DNA from: Streptomyces bottropensis ATCC 25435
Lineage (GTDB): Bacteria > Actinomycetota > Actinomycetes > Streptomycetales > Streptomycetaceae
DNA length: 64,000 bases
Assembly: GCF_000383595.1 (NCBI RefSeq)
Contig: NZ_KB911581.1
Span: 8,825,519-8,889,518 of the forward strand
Direction of reading: 5' to 3'
In this document: one piece after another, positions 43,484 through 52,577 of the stretch
How the letters are laid out: every line of letters starts with the position of its first letter
Position numbering within the stretch: the first letter of the stretch is position 1
Notes under the pieces: model-generated
The model's input: the letters and a program-made list of their open reading frames with translations, nothing else
Told to the model about the DNA's origin: nothing
Databases searched by the model: none
Program-made: the position numbers and the translations under genes

Positions 43484-45580
43484 GTGAGCCGGTTGAGGCC
43501 GTTGCTGTTGCTGTTGTTCGCCGCCGTCGGAGTGCTGCTCGCCGGTGCCGTGCCCGTCTCCGCGCACGCCGCGCTGACCGGCAGCGACCCTCAGCAGGGG
43601 TCGGTGGTCCAGGACGCGCCGGACCAGGTGTCGCTCACCTTCTCCGAGAACGTCGCGGTGTCCGACGGCGCGGTGCGCGTGTACGACCCCAAGGGCAAGG
43701 AGGCCGACACCGGCAAGGTCACCGAACTGGGCGGCAACAGCTACTCGGTCGGCCTGCACTCGGGCCTGCCCGACGGCACCTTCACCGTCACCTACCAGGT
43801 CGTCTCGGCGGACAGCCACCCCGTCTCCGGTGCCTTCACCTTCTCCGTGGGGGCGCCCTCCAAGACGACGGTCGCGGTACCCGAGCAGCAGGTCGGCGGC
43901 GGGGTCGTCGGCGGTCTCTACGGGTTCGCGCGCTACCTGTCGTACGCCGGTTTCATCCTGCTGGTCGGCGGCGCGGCCTTCGTGCTGGCCTGCTGGCAGC
44001 GCGGTGCCGGCGTACGGCCCGTGCAGCGGCTGGTGGTCGGCGGCTGGCTCACGCTGACCACCGCCACCCTCGCGATGCTGCTGCTGCGCGGCTCCTACAC
44101 CGGCTCCGGCAAGCTCGGCGACGTCTTCGACCTCGACCTCCTGGGCCAGGTCCTCCAGACGAAGACGGGCGCCGCCCTCGTCTCCCGGCTGCTGCTGCTC
44201 GCCGCGGCGGCACTGTTCATCGCGGTGCTGTTCGGCGCGTATGCGCGCCGGGACGAGGAGATCGAGGAGAGCGAAAGCAGCGAGGAGAGCGAGGGCAGCG
44301 AGGGCAGCGAGGAGGGAGCCGTCGGAGGCCGGACCGCCGAGTACGGTGACGCCTCCGAGGGCGCAGACGACGCTGACGACGCTGACGACGCTGACAAGAG
44401 CAAGGACGGGGACGGCGACGAGGACGAGGGCGGGAACGACGACTCCCTCCGGCGGGACCTCACCTTCGGGCTGGCCATCGGCGGAGGCGTGGTCTCCGCC
44501 GGTCTCGCCGCGAGCTGGGCGATGGCCGAACACGCCTCGACCGGCATCCAGACGGGCATCTCGATGCCCGTCGACATCCTGCACCTGCTGGCGGTCGCCG
44601 CCTGGCTCGGCGGCCTCGCGACACTGCTCGTGGCACTGTTCCGGGCACCGGTGGACGCGCAGATCGAGACCGAGGCCGTACGGCGATTCTCGCGGGTCGC
44701 GTTCGGCAGCGTGCTCGTCCTGACCGCGACCGGGATCTACCAGTCGTGGCGCCAGGTCGGCACCTGGTCGGCGCTGACCGGCACTTCGTACGGGCAGCTA
44801 CTCCTCGTGAAGATCGGCCTGGTCGCCGTACTGGTCGGGATCGCGTGGATCTCCCGCCGGTGGACCGCGCGGCTCGCGGAGGCAACGACGGATGCCGCGG
44901 AGGACGAGGGAGCCGCGGAGAAGGAGCCGGCGGTCGCACGTGCCACCGGCGGGTCAGCGGGGAGCGTGGGCGACGACGCCGGAAAGGGCGCCGAGAAGGG
45001 TTCCGAGCGGGCCGCTCAGCTCGCCCGGCAGCAGGCGGCGGTGGCGAGCACACGCGAGAAGCGCATGCGGAACGCCGATCCCGGCCGTACGGGGCTTCGC
45101 CGGTCGGTGCTGGCGGAGGCGGGCGTCGCCGTCGTCCTGCTCGCCGTCACGACGGCACTGACCGCTGCCGAGCCCGGACGCACGGTGGAGGATGCCAAGG
45201 CTGCCAACGCCGCCGTGCGGCAGGAGAACGAGACGGCCGGCGCCTTGGCCCTGGACATGTCCTTCGACACGGGGGGCAAGAACGGCAAGGGTGTGGCCCG
45301 GCTGCAGATCGACCCCGCGCGCGTGGGTGCCAACGAGATGCACGTCTACGTCCAGGGCCCCGACGGCAAACCCTTCGACGTCCCCGAGGTGAAGGTCGCC
45401 TTCACCCTGGAGGCCAAGAAGATCGGTCCCCTGCCCGTCGTCCCCGACCGCGTCACCACCGGCCACTGGACGGCGAACGGCGTGCAGATCCCCATGGCGG
45501 GCGACTGGAACATCGAGATCACCGTACGGACATCTGAGATCGACCAGGTGACCGTCAGCAAGAACGCGAAGATCGGCTGA
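43484..45580 (+). CDS. CopC-CopD fusion copper protein with C-terminal FixH/YtkA-like domain
   Basis: 698 residues. After the signal peptide the CopC domain starts HAALTGSDP, with the N-terminal His of the copper site. The CopD part has about eight membrane helices. A cytosolic-looking acidic insert (runs of Glu/Ser, then Ala-Asp repeats, about bases 44260-44440) interrupts CopD. The C-terminal ~120 residues form a YtkA/FixH-like beta domain (ALDMSFDTGGKNGKGVARLQ, GPLPVVPDRVTTGHW). It moves copper across the membrane. Start GTG 43484 has GGAGGGAG upstream. Confidence 0.92.
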   Translation: MSRLRPLLLLLFAAVGVLLAGAVPVSAHAALTGSDPQQGSVVQDAPDQVSLTFSENVAVSDGAVRVYDPKGKEADTGKVTELGGNSYSVGLHSGLPDGTFTVTYQVVSADSHPVSGAFTFSVGAPSKTTVAVPEQQVGGGVVGGLYGFARYLSYAGFILLVGGAAFVLACWQRGAGVRPVQRLVVGGWLTLTTATLAMLLLRGSYTGSGKLGDVFDLDLLGQVLQTKTGAALVSRLLLLAAAALFIAVLFGAYARRDEEIEESESSEESEGSEGSEEGAVGGRTAEYGDASEGADDADDADDADKSKDGDGDEDEGGNDDSLRRDLTFGLAIGGGVVSAGLAASWAMAEHASTGIQTGISMPVDILHLLAVAAWLGGLATLLVALFRAPVDAQIETEAVRRFSRVAFGSVLVLTATGIYQSWRQVGTWSALTGTSYGQLLLVKIGLVAVLVGIAWISRRWTARLAEATTDAAEDEGAAEKEPAVARATGGSAGSVGDDAGKGAEKGSERAAQLARQQAAVASTREKRMRNADPGRTGLRRSVLAEAGVAVVLLAVTTALTAAEPGRTVEDAKAANAAVRQENETAGALALDMSFDTGGKNGKGVARLQIDPARVGANEMHVYVQGPDGKPFDVPEVKVAFTLEAKKIGPLPVVPDRVTTGHWTANGVQIPMAGDWNIEITVRTSEIDQVTVSKNAKIG

Positions 45581-45587
45581 AACCACC

Positions 45588-47036
45588 ATGGCTGACCAAG
45601 ACCTGGTCGAGAACGACCCCACCACCCCGGAAGGCGCGCGGGGCCCGCGAGGGGCGCGGAAAGGCGCCGGGCATGCGTCCGGCGCGGCACGGGCGCGAGC
45701 GGCCGAGGACGCGTCACGTCCCCCGTCCGTCCCTTCGGGATCGGAACGCGACGGCGACAGCCCGGCCGCCGACGGAGCGATCTCGCGTCGTCTGCTGCTG
45801 GGCACCGCCGGCGCGACCGGGCTCGTCCTGGGTGCGGCAGGTGCCGCCGCCGGTTATGCGGCCGGATCCTCTTCCTCCTCGTCCTCTTCGAACGAGGAGG
45901 TCACACCGCTCTCCTCCCTCGGCGCGGGGGAGGAGATGTTTCACGTGAAACATCAGCCGGGGATCACCACGCCTCTCCAGGCCCGCGGTCACCTCGTCGC
46001 GTTCGACTTGGCCGCCGGGGCGGGGCGCAAGGAGGCGGCCGCTCTGCTGCGCCGCTGGTCGGACACGGCTCGGCGGCTGATGGCGGGCGAGCCCACGGCA
46101 CAGGACGACACCGATATCGCCCGTGACGCGGGCCCGTCGTCGCTGACGGTCACCTTCGGATTCGGACACAGCTTCTTCGCCCGTACCGGTCTGGAGAAGC
46201 AGCGTCCGGAGGCCCTGGATCCCCTGCCCGACTTCTCCTCGGACCAACTCGACCGGGCGCGCAGCAATGGCGATCTGTGGGTGCAGATCGGGGCCGACGA
46301 CGCGCTCGTAGCCTTCCACGCCCTGCGCGCGATCCAGAAGGACGCGGGCAGCGCGGCCCGGGTGCGATGGCAGATGAACGGCTTCAACCGTTCGCCGGGC
46401 GCCACGGCCCACCCCATGACGGCCCGCAACCTGATGGGCCAGATCGACGGCACCCGCAACCCCAAGCCGGCCGAGCCCGACTTCGACGAGCGGATCTTCG
46501 TGCCCGCGTCCGCCTCGCCGACCACCTCCGGCGACCCGGCGTGGATGTCCAACGGCTCCTACGCCGTCGTACGTCGCATCCGCATGCTCCTGGACGACTG
46601 GGAGCAGCTCTCGGTCAAGGCCCAGGAGGACGTGATCGGACGGCGCAAGTCCGACGGGGCGCCGCTGAGCGGGGGCGAGAAGGCGACCGAGACGACCGCG
46701 ATGGACCTGGAGAAGACCGACACCCAGGGCAACCTCCTCGTGCCGATCAACGCGCACGCCCGCATCACCCGCCCCGATCAGAACGGCGGCGCGGCCATGC
46801 TCCGCCGCCCGTTCTCCTTCCATGACGGCATCGACGCGAAGGGGGTCCCCGACGCGGGCCTTCTCTTCGTCTGCTGGCAGGCCGACCCCCTCCGCGGCTT
46901 CGTCACCGTCCAGCGCAAACTCGACCGCGGCGACGCCCTCTCCAAGTTCATCCGCCACGAGTCGAGCGGCCTCTTCGCGGTGCCGGGGGGCGCGGCCGAG
47001 GGGGAGTACGTGGGGCAGAGGTTGCTGGAGGGCTGA
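45588..47036 (+). CDS. efeB: DyP-type peroxidase / deferrochelatase (EfeB)
   Basis: 482 residues. A Tat signal (ISRRLLLGTAGATGLVLGAAGAAAGYAAG) follows an unusual ~60-residue N-terminal extension. The haem-binding domain has FGFGHSFFARTG and QIDGTRNPK (the GXXDG motif with catalytic Asp), and FHDGIDAKGVPDAGLLFVCWQADP. It oxidises dyes or removes iron from haem after folded export. Starts seven bases after the CopCD stop, so last in the copper operon. A perfect parS site lies inside the coding region at residues ~117-121. Confidence 0.93.
   Translation: MADQDLVENDPTTPEGARGPRGARKGAGHASGAARARAAEDASRPPSVPSGSERDGDSPAADGAISRRLLLGTAGATGLVLGAAGAAAGYAAGSSSSSSSSNEEVTPLSSLGAGEEMFHVKHQPGITTPLQARGHLVAFDLAAGAGRKEAAALLRRWSDTARRLMAGEPTAQDDTDIARDAGPSSLTVTFGFGHSFFARTGLEKQRPEALDPLPDFSSDQLDRARSNGDLWVQIGADDALVAFHALRAIQKDAGSAARVRWQMNGFNRSPGATAHPMTARNLMGQIDGTRNPKPAEPDFDERIFVPASASPTTSGDPAWMSNGSYAVVRRIRMLLDDWEQLSVKAQEDVIGRRKSDGAPLSGGEKATETTAMDLEKTDTQGNLLVPINAHARITRPDQNGGAAMLRRPFSFHDGIDAKGVPDAGLLFVCWQADPLRGFVTVQRKLDRGDALSKFIRHESSGLFAVPGGAAEGEYVGQRLLEG
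45938..45951. promoter_or_regulatory. parS: parS site inside efeB
   Basis: GTTTCACGTGAAAC, an exact parS sequence, read in frame as the codons for FHVK within MFHVKH. It is the second perfect ParB site in the window, 42 kb from the first. Confidence 0.92.
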
Positions 47037-47177
47037 CCGAGGCGGTGTGCGGCGTCTCCCAGGGCCGTACGTCGCTCTTGGGGTCATACGTGTCGGGCGA
47101 GACGCTGGCGTCGCCCTCAGGGGTGGTGGGGCGCCATGCGTGCGCCGGGGTCCCGCGAGGCCCATTAGGGTGAGTCC

Positions 47178-48113
47178 ATGCCAGCCAGCTACGTGTACCT
47201 CGGCCCCGAGGGCACCTTCACCGAGGTCGCCCTGCGCACGCTGCCGGAGTCCGCGACCCGCGAGCTCCTCCCGATGGTGTCCGTGCCCGCCGCACTGGAC
47301 GCCGTCCGCAACGGCGAGGCCGAGGCAGCGTTCGTCCCGATCGAGAACTCCGTCGAGGGCGGGATCACGACCACCCTCGACGAGCTGGTCGCCGGCGCCC
47401 CGCTGATGATCTACCGCGAGGTGCTCCTCTCGATCACCTTCGCGCTGCTGGTCCGGCCGGGCACCAAGCTGTCGGAGATCAAGACGGTCACCGCGCATCC
47501 GGCCGCCCAGCCGCAGGTCCGCAACTGGATGAAGGCCAATCTCTCCCCGGACGTCGTCTGGGAGTCCGCCGCCTCGAACGCCGACGGCGCGCGACTCGTC
47601 CAGGAGGGCCGTTACGACGCCGCCTTCGCCGGGGAGTTCGCGGCCGCGCGGTACGGCCTGGAGGCGCTGCAGACCGAGATCCACGACGCGGAGAACGCCC
47701 AGACCCGGTTCGTACTCGTCGGCCGCCCCGCCCGGCCCGCCGCCCCGACGGGCTGCGACAAGACGTCCGTCGTCATCTGGCAGCGCGACGACCACCCCGG
47801 CGGACTGCGCGACCTCCTCGGCGAATTCGCCGTCCGCGGCGTCAACCTCATGCTGCTGCAGTCCCGCCCGACCGGCGAGGGCATCGGCAACTACTGCTTC
47901 GCCATCGACGCCGAGGGTCATATCTCCGACCGCCGCGTGGCCGAGGCGCTGATGGGCCTCAAGCGGATCTGCCTCCAGGTCCGCTTCCTCGGTTCGTACC
48001 CGCGTGCGGACGCCGCCACGGCGAAGATCCGGCCCACGTCGGCGGGGACCTCCGACGTGGAGTTCGTGGCCGCGGCGGACTGGGTGGCCCGCTGCCAGGA
48101 CGGCAGGTTCTAG
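47178..48113 (+). CDS. pheA: Prephenate dehydratase
   Basis: 311 residues. The catalytic domain has YLGPEGTFTEVALR, FVPIENSVEGGITTTLDELV, and TRFVLVGRPA (the Thr-Arg-Phe motif required for activity). An ACT domain from ~residue 200 (TSVVIWQRDDHPGGLRDLLGEFAVRGVNLMLLQSRP) binds phenylalanine for feedback control. It makes phenylpyruvate from prephenate. The last four codons (DGRF) begin a 15-bp repeat array that runs past the stop. Confidence 0.96.
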   Translation: MPASYVYLGPEGTFTEVALRTLPESATRELLPMVSVPAALDAVRNGEAEAAFVPIENSVEGGITTTLDELVAGAPLMIYREVLLSITFALLVRPGTKLSEIKTVTAHPAAQPQVRNWMKANLSPDVVWESAASNADGARLVQEGRYDAAFAGEFAAARYGLEALQTEIHDAENAQTRFVLVGRPARPAAPTGCDKTSVVIWQRDDHPGGLRDLLGEFAVRGVNLMLLQSRPTGEGIGNYCFAIDAEGHISDRRVAEALMGLKRICLQVRFLGSYPRADAATAKIRPTSAGTSDVEFVAAADWVARCQDGRF

Positions 48114-48281
48114 GTCGGCAGGTTCTTGGTCGGCCGGTTCTTGGTCGGCCGGTTCTTGGTCGGCCGGTTCTTGGTCGGCCGGTTCTTGGTCGGTCACTTC
48201 TGGGGCGGTCGGCTCTAGCACGGCAGGTTCAAGCACGGCGGGTTCGAACACGGCAGCTACCAGCACGGTCGGTTCCAGCAC
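48102..48281 (+). repeat. Twelve 15-bp units growing from the pheA stop codon
   Basis: Unit 1 (48102-48116) includes the final pheA codons and TAG. Units 3 to 6 are identical CGGCCGGTTCTTGGT; units 7 to 12 are progressively diverged. As 15 is a multiple of three, read-through would add GRFLV pentapeptides until TAG at unit 8. Confidence 0.9.
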
Positions 48282-48344
48282 CGCCTGCCTGTCCCTGGGC
48301 TTCGCGCTTGCGCGTCCACCGCCGGTCCTACCTGCCTATTTTCT

Positions 48345-48666
48345 TTGTCCACAGAAGTTATCCACAGGGTCGCTTCTCGACCTGGGGACAAGTCGACAAC
48401 GTATCGCCATGCAGTCGACAAATCCTCTTCGTGGACCCCACTCCGTCCACAACCTCGTAGGTCACCCTTCGTCCACGCGTTTCCTCTGGTCAATCCTTTA
48501 GAGCGACCCATTCACCCACGAATCCACACGAAAGTGGGCGTGAAGGTGGTTTGAGTCGGGAATCCTCAAGTCGGCCCCCGACATCCCCCGCGATCTTCCC
48601 CGTAGTCCACAGATCTTTCACACAGCCTGTGGATAACTCTGTGACAATGCGGACCGCTGTGGACAG
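48345..48666. promoter_or_regulatory. Cluster of DnaA boxes between pheA and serS
   Basis: Plus strand: TTGTCCACA 48345, TTATCCACA 48358, CCGTCCACA 48443, TAGTCCACA 48603. Minus strand: TTATCCACA 48628-48636, CTGTCCACA 48658-48666, and a one-mismatch box at 48383. TCGTCCACG at 48469 is weaker. Streptomyces DnaA boxes follow TTGTCCACA with variation at the first three bases. No dnaA or dnaN is present, so this is not oriC. DnaA titration, or control of serS, is the likely role. Confidence 0.75.
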
Positions 48667-48897
48667 CCGATCCCCAAGTCCCCTGAAACACAAGGGAGTC
48701 GAGTCAACCAGGCGCCACAGCCGCCCCCACTTTCAGGGGGCCGAACGCCGCTTCATTGACTTTCGCCACCCCGGTACACCGCCCCGCGACGCCCGAGCCC
48801 CCTCCAGCGCCAGCGGCATTCGGTGCAATCACCTACAGAAGGGTCATGGGGCGTATTCGAGTCGTGGGCCGGAACCACGCACCGGTAACCTTGGGGC

Positions 48898-50175
48898 GTG
48901 ATTGACCTTCGCCTGCTCCGTGAGGACCCCGACCGTGTGCGCGCGTCCCAGCGCGCCCGTGGAGAGGACGTCGCGCTCGTCGACTCCCTCCTGTCCGCCG
49001 ACGAGCGGCGCAGGTCCTCCGGCGTCCGCTTCGACGAGCTCCGCGCCGAGCAGAAGTCGCTCGGCAAGCTGATCCCCAAGGCCTCCGCCGAGGAGAAGGC
49101 CGAGCTGCTCAAGCGCGCCGAACAGCTCAAGGCCGACGTCAAGGCCGCCGACGCCGAGCGCGACGCGGCCGCCACCGAGACCCACGAACTCCTCCTGCAA
49201 CTCGGCAACCTCGTCCACCCCGACGTCCCCGTCGGCGGCGAGGAGGACTTCGTCACCCTGGAGACGCACGGCGAGATCCGCGACTTCACGGTCGAGGGCT
49301 TCGAACCGAAGGACCACCTGGAGCTCGGCACCATCCTCGGCGCCATCGACACCGAGCGTGGCGCCAAGGTCTCCGGCTCACGCTTCTACTTCCTGACGGG
49401 CGTCGGGGCCCTCCTCGAACTCGCCCTGGTCAACGCGGCGATCGCCCAGGCCACCGCCGCCGGCTTCACCCCGATGCTGACCCCGGCGCTGGTCCGCCCG
49501 CAGTCGATGGCCGGTACCGGCTTCCTCGGCCAGGCCGCCCAGGACGTCTACCACCTCGACAAGGACGACCTCTACCTGGTCGGCACCTCCGAGGTCGCGC
49601 TGGCGGCGTACCACATGGACGAGATCATCGACGCCGACCGCCTTCCCCTGCGTTACGCCGGCTTCTCTCCCTGCTTCCGCCGCGAGGCCGGTTCGCACGG
49701 CAAGGACACCCGGGGCATCTTCCGCGTCCACCAGTTCGACAAGGTCGAGATGTTCTCGTACGTCGCGCCGGAGGACTCCCAGGCCGAGCACCAGCGCCTG
49801 CTGGACTGGGAGAAGCAGTGGCTGACGTCGCTGGAACTGCCCTTCCGCGTCATCGACGTCGCCTCCGCCGACCTCGGCTCCTCGGCCTCGCGCAAGTTCG
49901 ACTGCGAGGCGTGGATCCCGACCCAGGGCAAGTACCGCGAGCTGACCTCGACCTCCGACTGCACCGAGTTCCAGTCGCGCCGTCTGCAGATCCGCGTCCG
50001 TGACGGCAAGCAGGTCAAGCCACTGGCCACGCTCAACGGCACGCTCTGCGCCGTCCCGCGCACGATCGTGGCGATCCTGGAGAACCACCAGCAGGCCGAC
50101 GGCTCCGTCCGCGTCCCCGAGGTGCTGCGCCCGTACCTCGGCGGCCGCGAGGTGCTGGAGCCGGTGGCCAAGTGA
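48898..50175 (+). CDS. serS: Seryl-tRNA synthetase
   Basis: 425 residues. An N-terminal long coiled-coil arm (to ~residue 110) contacts the tRNA-Ser variable arm. Class II motifs follow: motif 2 around FSPCFRREAGSHGKDTRGIFRVHQFDKVEMF, and motif 3 near NGTLCAVPRTIVAILENHQ. TSEVALAAYHMDE and SDCTEFQSRRLQIR complete the active site. Start GTG 48898. The stop overlaps the next gene's start. It charges tRNA-Ser, two genes for which lie in this window. Confidence 0.97.
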   Translation: MIDLRLLREDPDRVRASQRARGEDVALVDSLLSADERRRSSGVRFDELRAEQKSLGKLIPKASAEEKAELLKRAEQLKADVKAADAERDAAATETHELLLQLGNLVHPDVPVGGEEDFVTLETHGEIRDFTVEGFEPKDHLELGTILGAIDTERGAKVSGSRFYFLTGVGALLELALVNAAIAQATAAGFTPMLTPALVRPQSMAGTGFLGQAAQDVYHLDKDDLYLVGTSEVALAAYHMDEIIDADRLPLRYAGFSPCFRREAGSHGKDTRGIFRVHQFDKVEMFSYVAPEDSQAEHQRLLDWEKQWLTSLELPFRVIDVASADLGSSASRKFDCEAWIPTQGKYRELTSTSDCTEFQSRRLQIRVRDGKQVKPLATLNGTLCAVPRTIVAILENHQQADGSVRVPEVLRPYLGGREVLEPVAK

Positions 50176-51080
50176 GCGACGCGGCTGTCACCGGGGGTTC
50201 CGCAGGCTCCATGGGCTCCGGGGGGACCGCGACGTCCGAGGTGCCCGCGGCGCCCGGGATGCGCGAACCTTCCGTGCGGCCCTCGGGCTTCCCGTACAAG
50301 CTGGTCGCGACCGACCTCGACGGAACGCTCCTGCGCTCCGACGGCTCCGTCTCCCGACGTACTCGTGAAGCGCTCGCCGCGGCCACCGCGGCGGGCGCCG
50401 CCCACATCGTCGTCACCGGCCGGGCCGTCCCCTGGACCCGCCACATCCTCGACGACCTCGGCTATTCGGGCCTGGCCGTCTGCGGCCAGGGCGCGCAGGT
50501 CTACGACGCCGGAGAGCACCGCCTGCTCACGGCCGTCACCCTGGACCGCCGGCTCGCGGCCGTGGCTTTGGCCAAGATCGAGGCGGCGGTCGGCCCTCTG
50601 CATCTGGCGGCCAGCCGGGCGGGCCTGGAGGGCGAGGTCCTCGTCGGCCCCGGCTACGCCCTGCAAGGTTCCCTCCCCACCACTGCGCTCACGGACGTGT
50701 CCGACCTCTGGGCCGCCCCGCTGAACAAGATCTACATACAGCACCCCACGCTGACCACCGACGAACTCGCCGAGGCCTCCCGCCAGGCCGCCGGCGGCTT
50801 CGTCTCCGTCGCCATGGCCGGCGAGGGCATCGTCGAACTTCTTCCCCTCGGTCTCAGCAAGGCCACCGGCCTCTCCCTCGCCGCCCGCCGCCTCGGCGCG
50901 AAGCGCGCCGACACCATCGCCTTCGGCGACATGCCCAACGACATCCCCATGTTCAACTGGTCCACCCACGGCGTAGCCATGGCCAACGCCCACGCCGACC
51001 TCAAGGCCATCGCCAACGAGGTGACCACCTCCAACGACGACGACGGCATCGCCGCGGTACTGGAACGCCTGCTCGCCTAG
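50172..51080 (+). CDS. Cof-type HAD-superfamily phosphatase (serS partner)
   Basis: 302 residues, type IIB HAD hydrolase. Motif I VATDLDGTLLRSDG with the nucleophilic Asp, a C2 cap, the conserved Lys in LSKATGLSLAARRLG, and motif IV FGDMPNDIPMFNWS. Targets of this group are sugar phosphates or nucleotides. Start GTG 50172 overlaps the serS stop, so the two are coupled. It is a paralogue of the gene at 62950. Confidence 0.92.
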   Translation: MSDAAVTGGSAGSMGSGGTATSEVPAAPGMREPSVRPSGFPYKLVATDLDGTLLRSDGSVSRRTREALAAATAAGAAHIVVTGRAVPWTRHILDDLGYSGLAVCGQGAQVYDAGEHRLLTAVTLDRRLAAVALAKIEAAVGPLHLAASRAGLEGEVLVGPGYALQGSLPTTALTDVSDLWAAPLNKIYIQHPTLTTDELAEASRQAAGGFVSVAMAGEGIVELLPLGLSKATGLSLAARRLGAKRADTIAFGDMPNDIPMFNWSTHGVAMANAHADLKAIANEVTTSNDDDGIAAVLERLLA

Positions 51081-51620
51081 CCCTGAACGCACGCCCTACG
51101 ACCAGCGCAAAACACACCGAGGGCGCCGCCCGACGCCACGGGGGACCGCTGGCCCCACGCGTAGCGGGCCGGACGAAGCCGACGCCACTGGGTGAGCCAC
51201 GCGGTCGCCCCCACAGCGGACTGCGGGGGCTGCGCGGTGGCGGGGGCCGGGTCGCGATGAGGTCGTGCGGCAGCAGGGTGGAACAGACAGCGGTGAACTC
51301 GCGGCGCGGTAGCGGTTGGGGACGCAAGGCAGTGAAGCCGACCGGCGCCCATCGGGAGTGCTGCGCTCACCCACCCGGGCCGCCCACGCACACCTGGCGG
51401 CAGGGGCACCTTGCGGCAGGGGCGCCTCTCCGCCAACCGCGCGCCCTCAGGTGACGCCAGCACCTCTCGTCGGCCGACGAACAGAGCGAAAGAAACCCAC
51501 CCCCGCCCAGCACCAACCCTCGCGCCCCTCAAGAACGCCCCTGCCGCAACAGAACCCGGGCGCCCCCTCCACTTACCCCCAGCCCAACAGCTCGGCCGAG
51601 TCACAGCGACAGCAAAACGG
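51081..51620. other. 540-bp region without a gene
   Basis: Between the phosphatase and tRNA-Ser(GCT). Contains a short duplicated CGGCAGGGGC phrase near 51405-51425. All long frames are GC-rich shadows with no protein motif. The downstream end of the minus-strand tRNA transcript must terminate here, but no clean hairpin is evident. Confidence 0.4.
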
Positions 51621-51704
<84 letters not shown>

Positions 51705-51986
51705 GGGTGGGCGGCCCACGCGAAGAATCGCGCGCTCGAAGCGGCCGCCCCGGGCAGCCCCCCGCTGGGGGACGGACTCTACGGAGGGGTAACTACTCCG
51801 GAGCCCGCCGTGGGCTGCCCTGCCGGGAACTCGACATACTGCGCCTGACGGACAGCATCGCCGGGCTCCTCTCCCAGTACGTGGCGCCGACTCGATCCGG
51901 CGGCCTGGACATCAACCACTCTGCCCCGCCGCCGAGTTGCTCGCCACCGAATTCCCCCGCACGAGGCGCCGCCCCCACAAGGGCAG

Positions 51987-52577
51987 TCACCGTCGGCGCC
52001 ATCTGTGCCGCCGCGCCTTGCTGAAGAACCACCCGGCGGGCGGCTCGTCCGAGCGCCAAGGCTGAGGTTCAGGGGCCTCCCGCCGCCAACGCGCCGCGAG
52101 CATCCGGGCCCGGGCCGACGGTTCCGCCGCCTCGGCGTCCCGTATGAAGTCCTCGTCCAGAGCGATGTCGTCCCAAGCCGCGGGCCCTACGGCCGAACCG
52201 GCATCGGCGAGGCTTTCGGCGCCCCGTTCCGATCGGCTCCCGGATCCATCCCTGACGCCCGGTGCACCGTCGGAACCCGAATCCTTGTGACCGGCCCCGA
52301 CACTCGCTCCCCCTGTGGCACCACCCTCGGCACCCTGTCCGGTCGAGGAGCCCGATCCGTCTCTGACCGTGCCGTCGGTCACCGCCCCCGGCACCTCGCC
52401 GCCCTCGGGCGACACCTCCGTTGCCATCCCCGTGCCTCCTGCCTCCTGGTCGCCCCTTCTGGCCGCCTGTCTCCGCTCGTTTTCCGCGGCCCACTCTGCC
52501 TGGACACGCGTGAAGCCCTGGTCAAGATCGAGAACGGATCGGCCTCCGGGGCTGAACGCCCCGGAGGGTTCCGTCAC
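51987..52577 (-). CDS. Acidic protein of unknown function at the end of the ABC operon
   Basis: 196 residues from GTG 52577, which overlaps the permease stop (GTGA). VLDLDQGFTRVQAEWAAENERRQAARRGDQ is helical, the middle is Gly/Ser/Ala-rich and disordered, and the end is conserved-looking: WDDIALDEDFIRDAEAAEPSARARMLAARWR and WRSDEPPAGWFFSKARRHRWRRR. Probably a cytoplasmic partner of the transporter genes; not recognised. Confidence 0.75.
   Translation of the reverse strand: MTEPSGAFSPGGRSVLDLDQGFTRVQAEWAAENERRQAARRGDQEAGGTGMATEVSPEGGEVPGAVTDGTVRDGSGSSTGQGAEGGATGGASVGAGHKDSGSDGAPGVRDGSGSRSERGAESLADAGSAVGPAAWDDIALDEDFIRDAEAAEPSARARMLAARWRREAPEPQPWRSDEPPAGWFFSKARRHRWRRR

Noticed and set aside
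45714..48281. 855-residue minus-strand frame
   Set aside because: Antisense to efeB and pheA; the start is in the 15-bp repeat array, which inflates open frames.
48102..48281. CRISPR array
   Set aside because: Units are 15 bp, directly adjacent without spacers, and grow out of the pheA 3' end.
48345..48666. Chromosomal oriC
   Set aside because: Has DnaA boxes but lies between pheA and serS; Streptomyces oriC lies between dnaA and dnaN, neither of which is in the window.
51793..52059. 88-residue minus-strand ORF after the ABC operon
   Set aside because: Overlaps the convincing C-terminus of the 51987-52577 protein and has no ribosome site.
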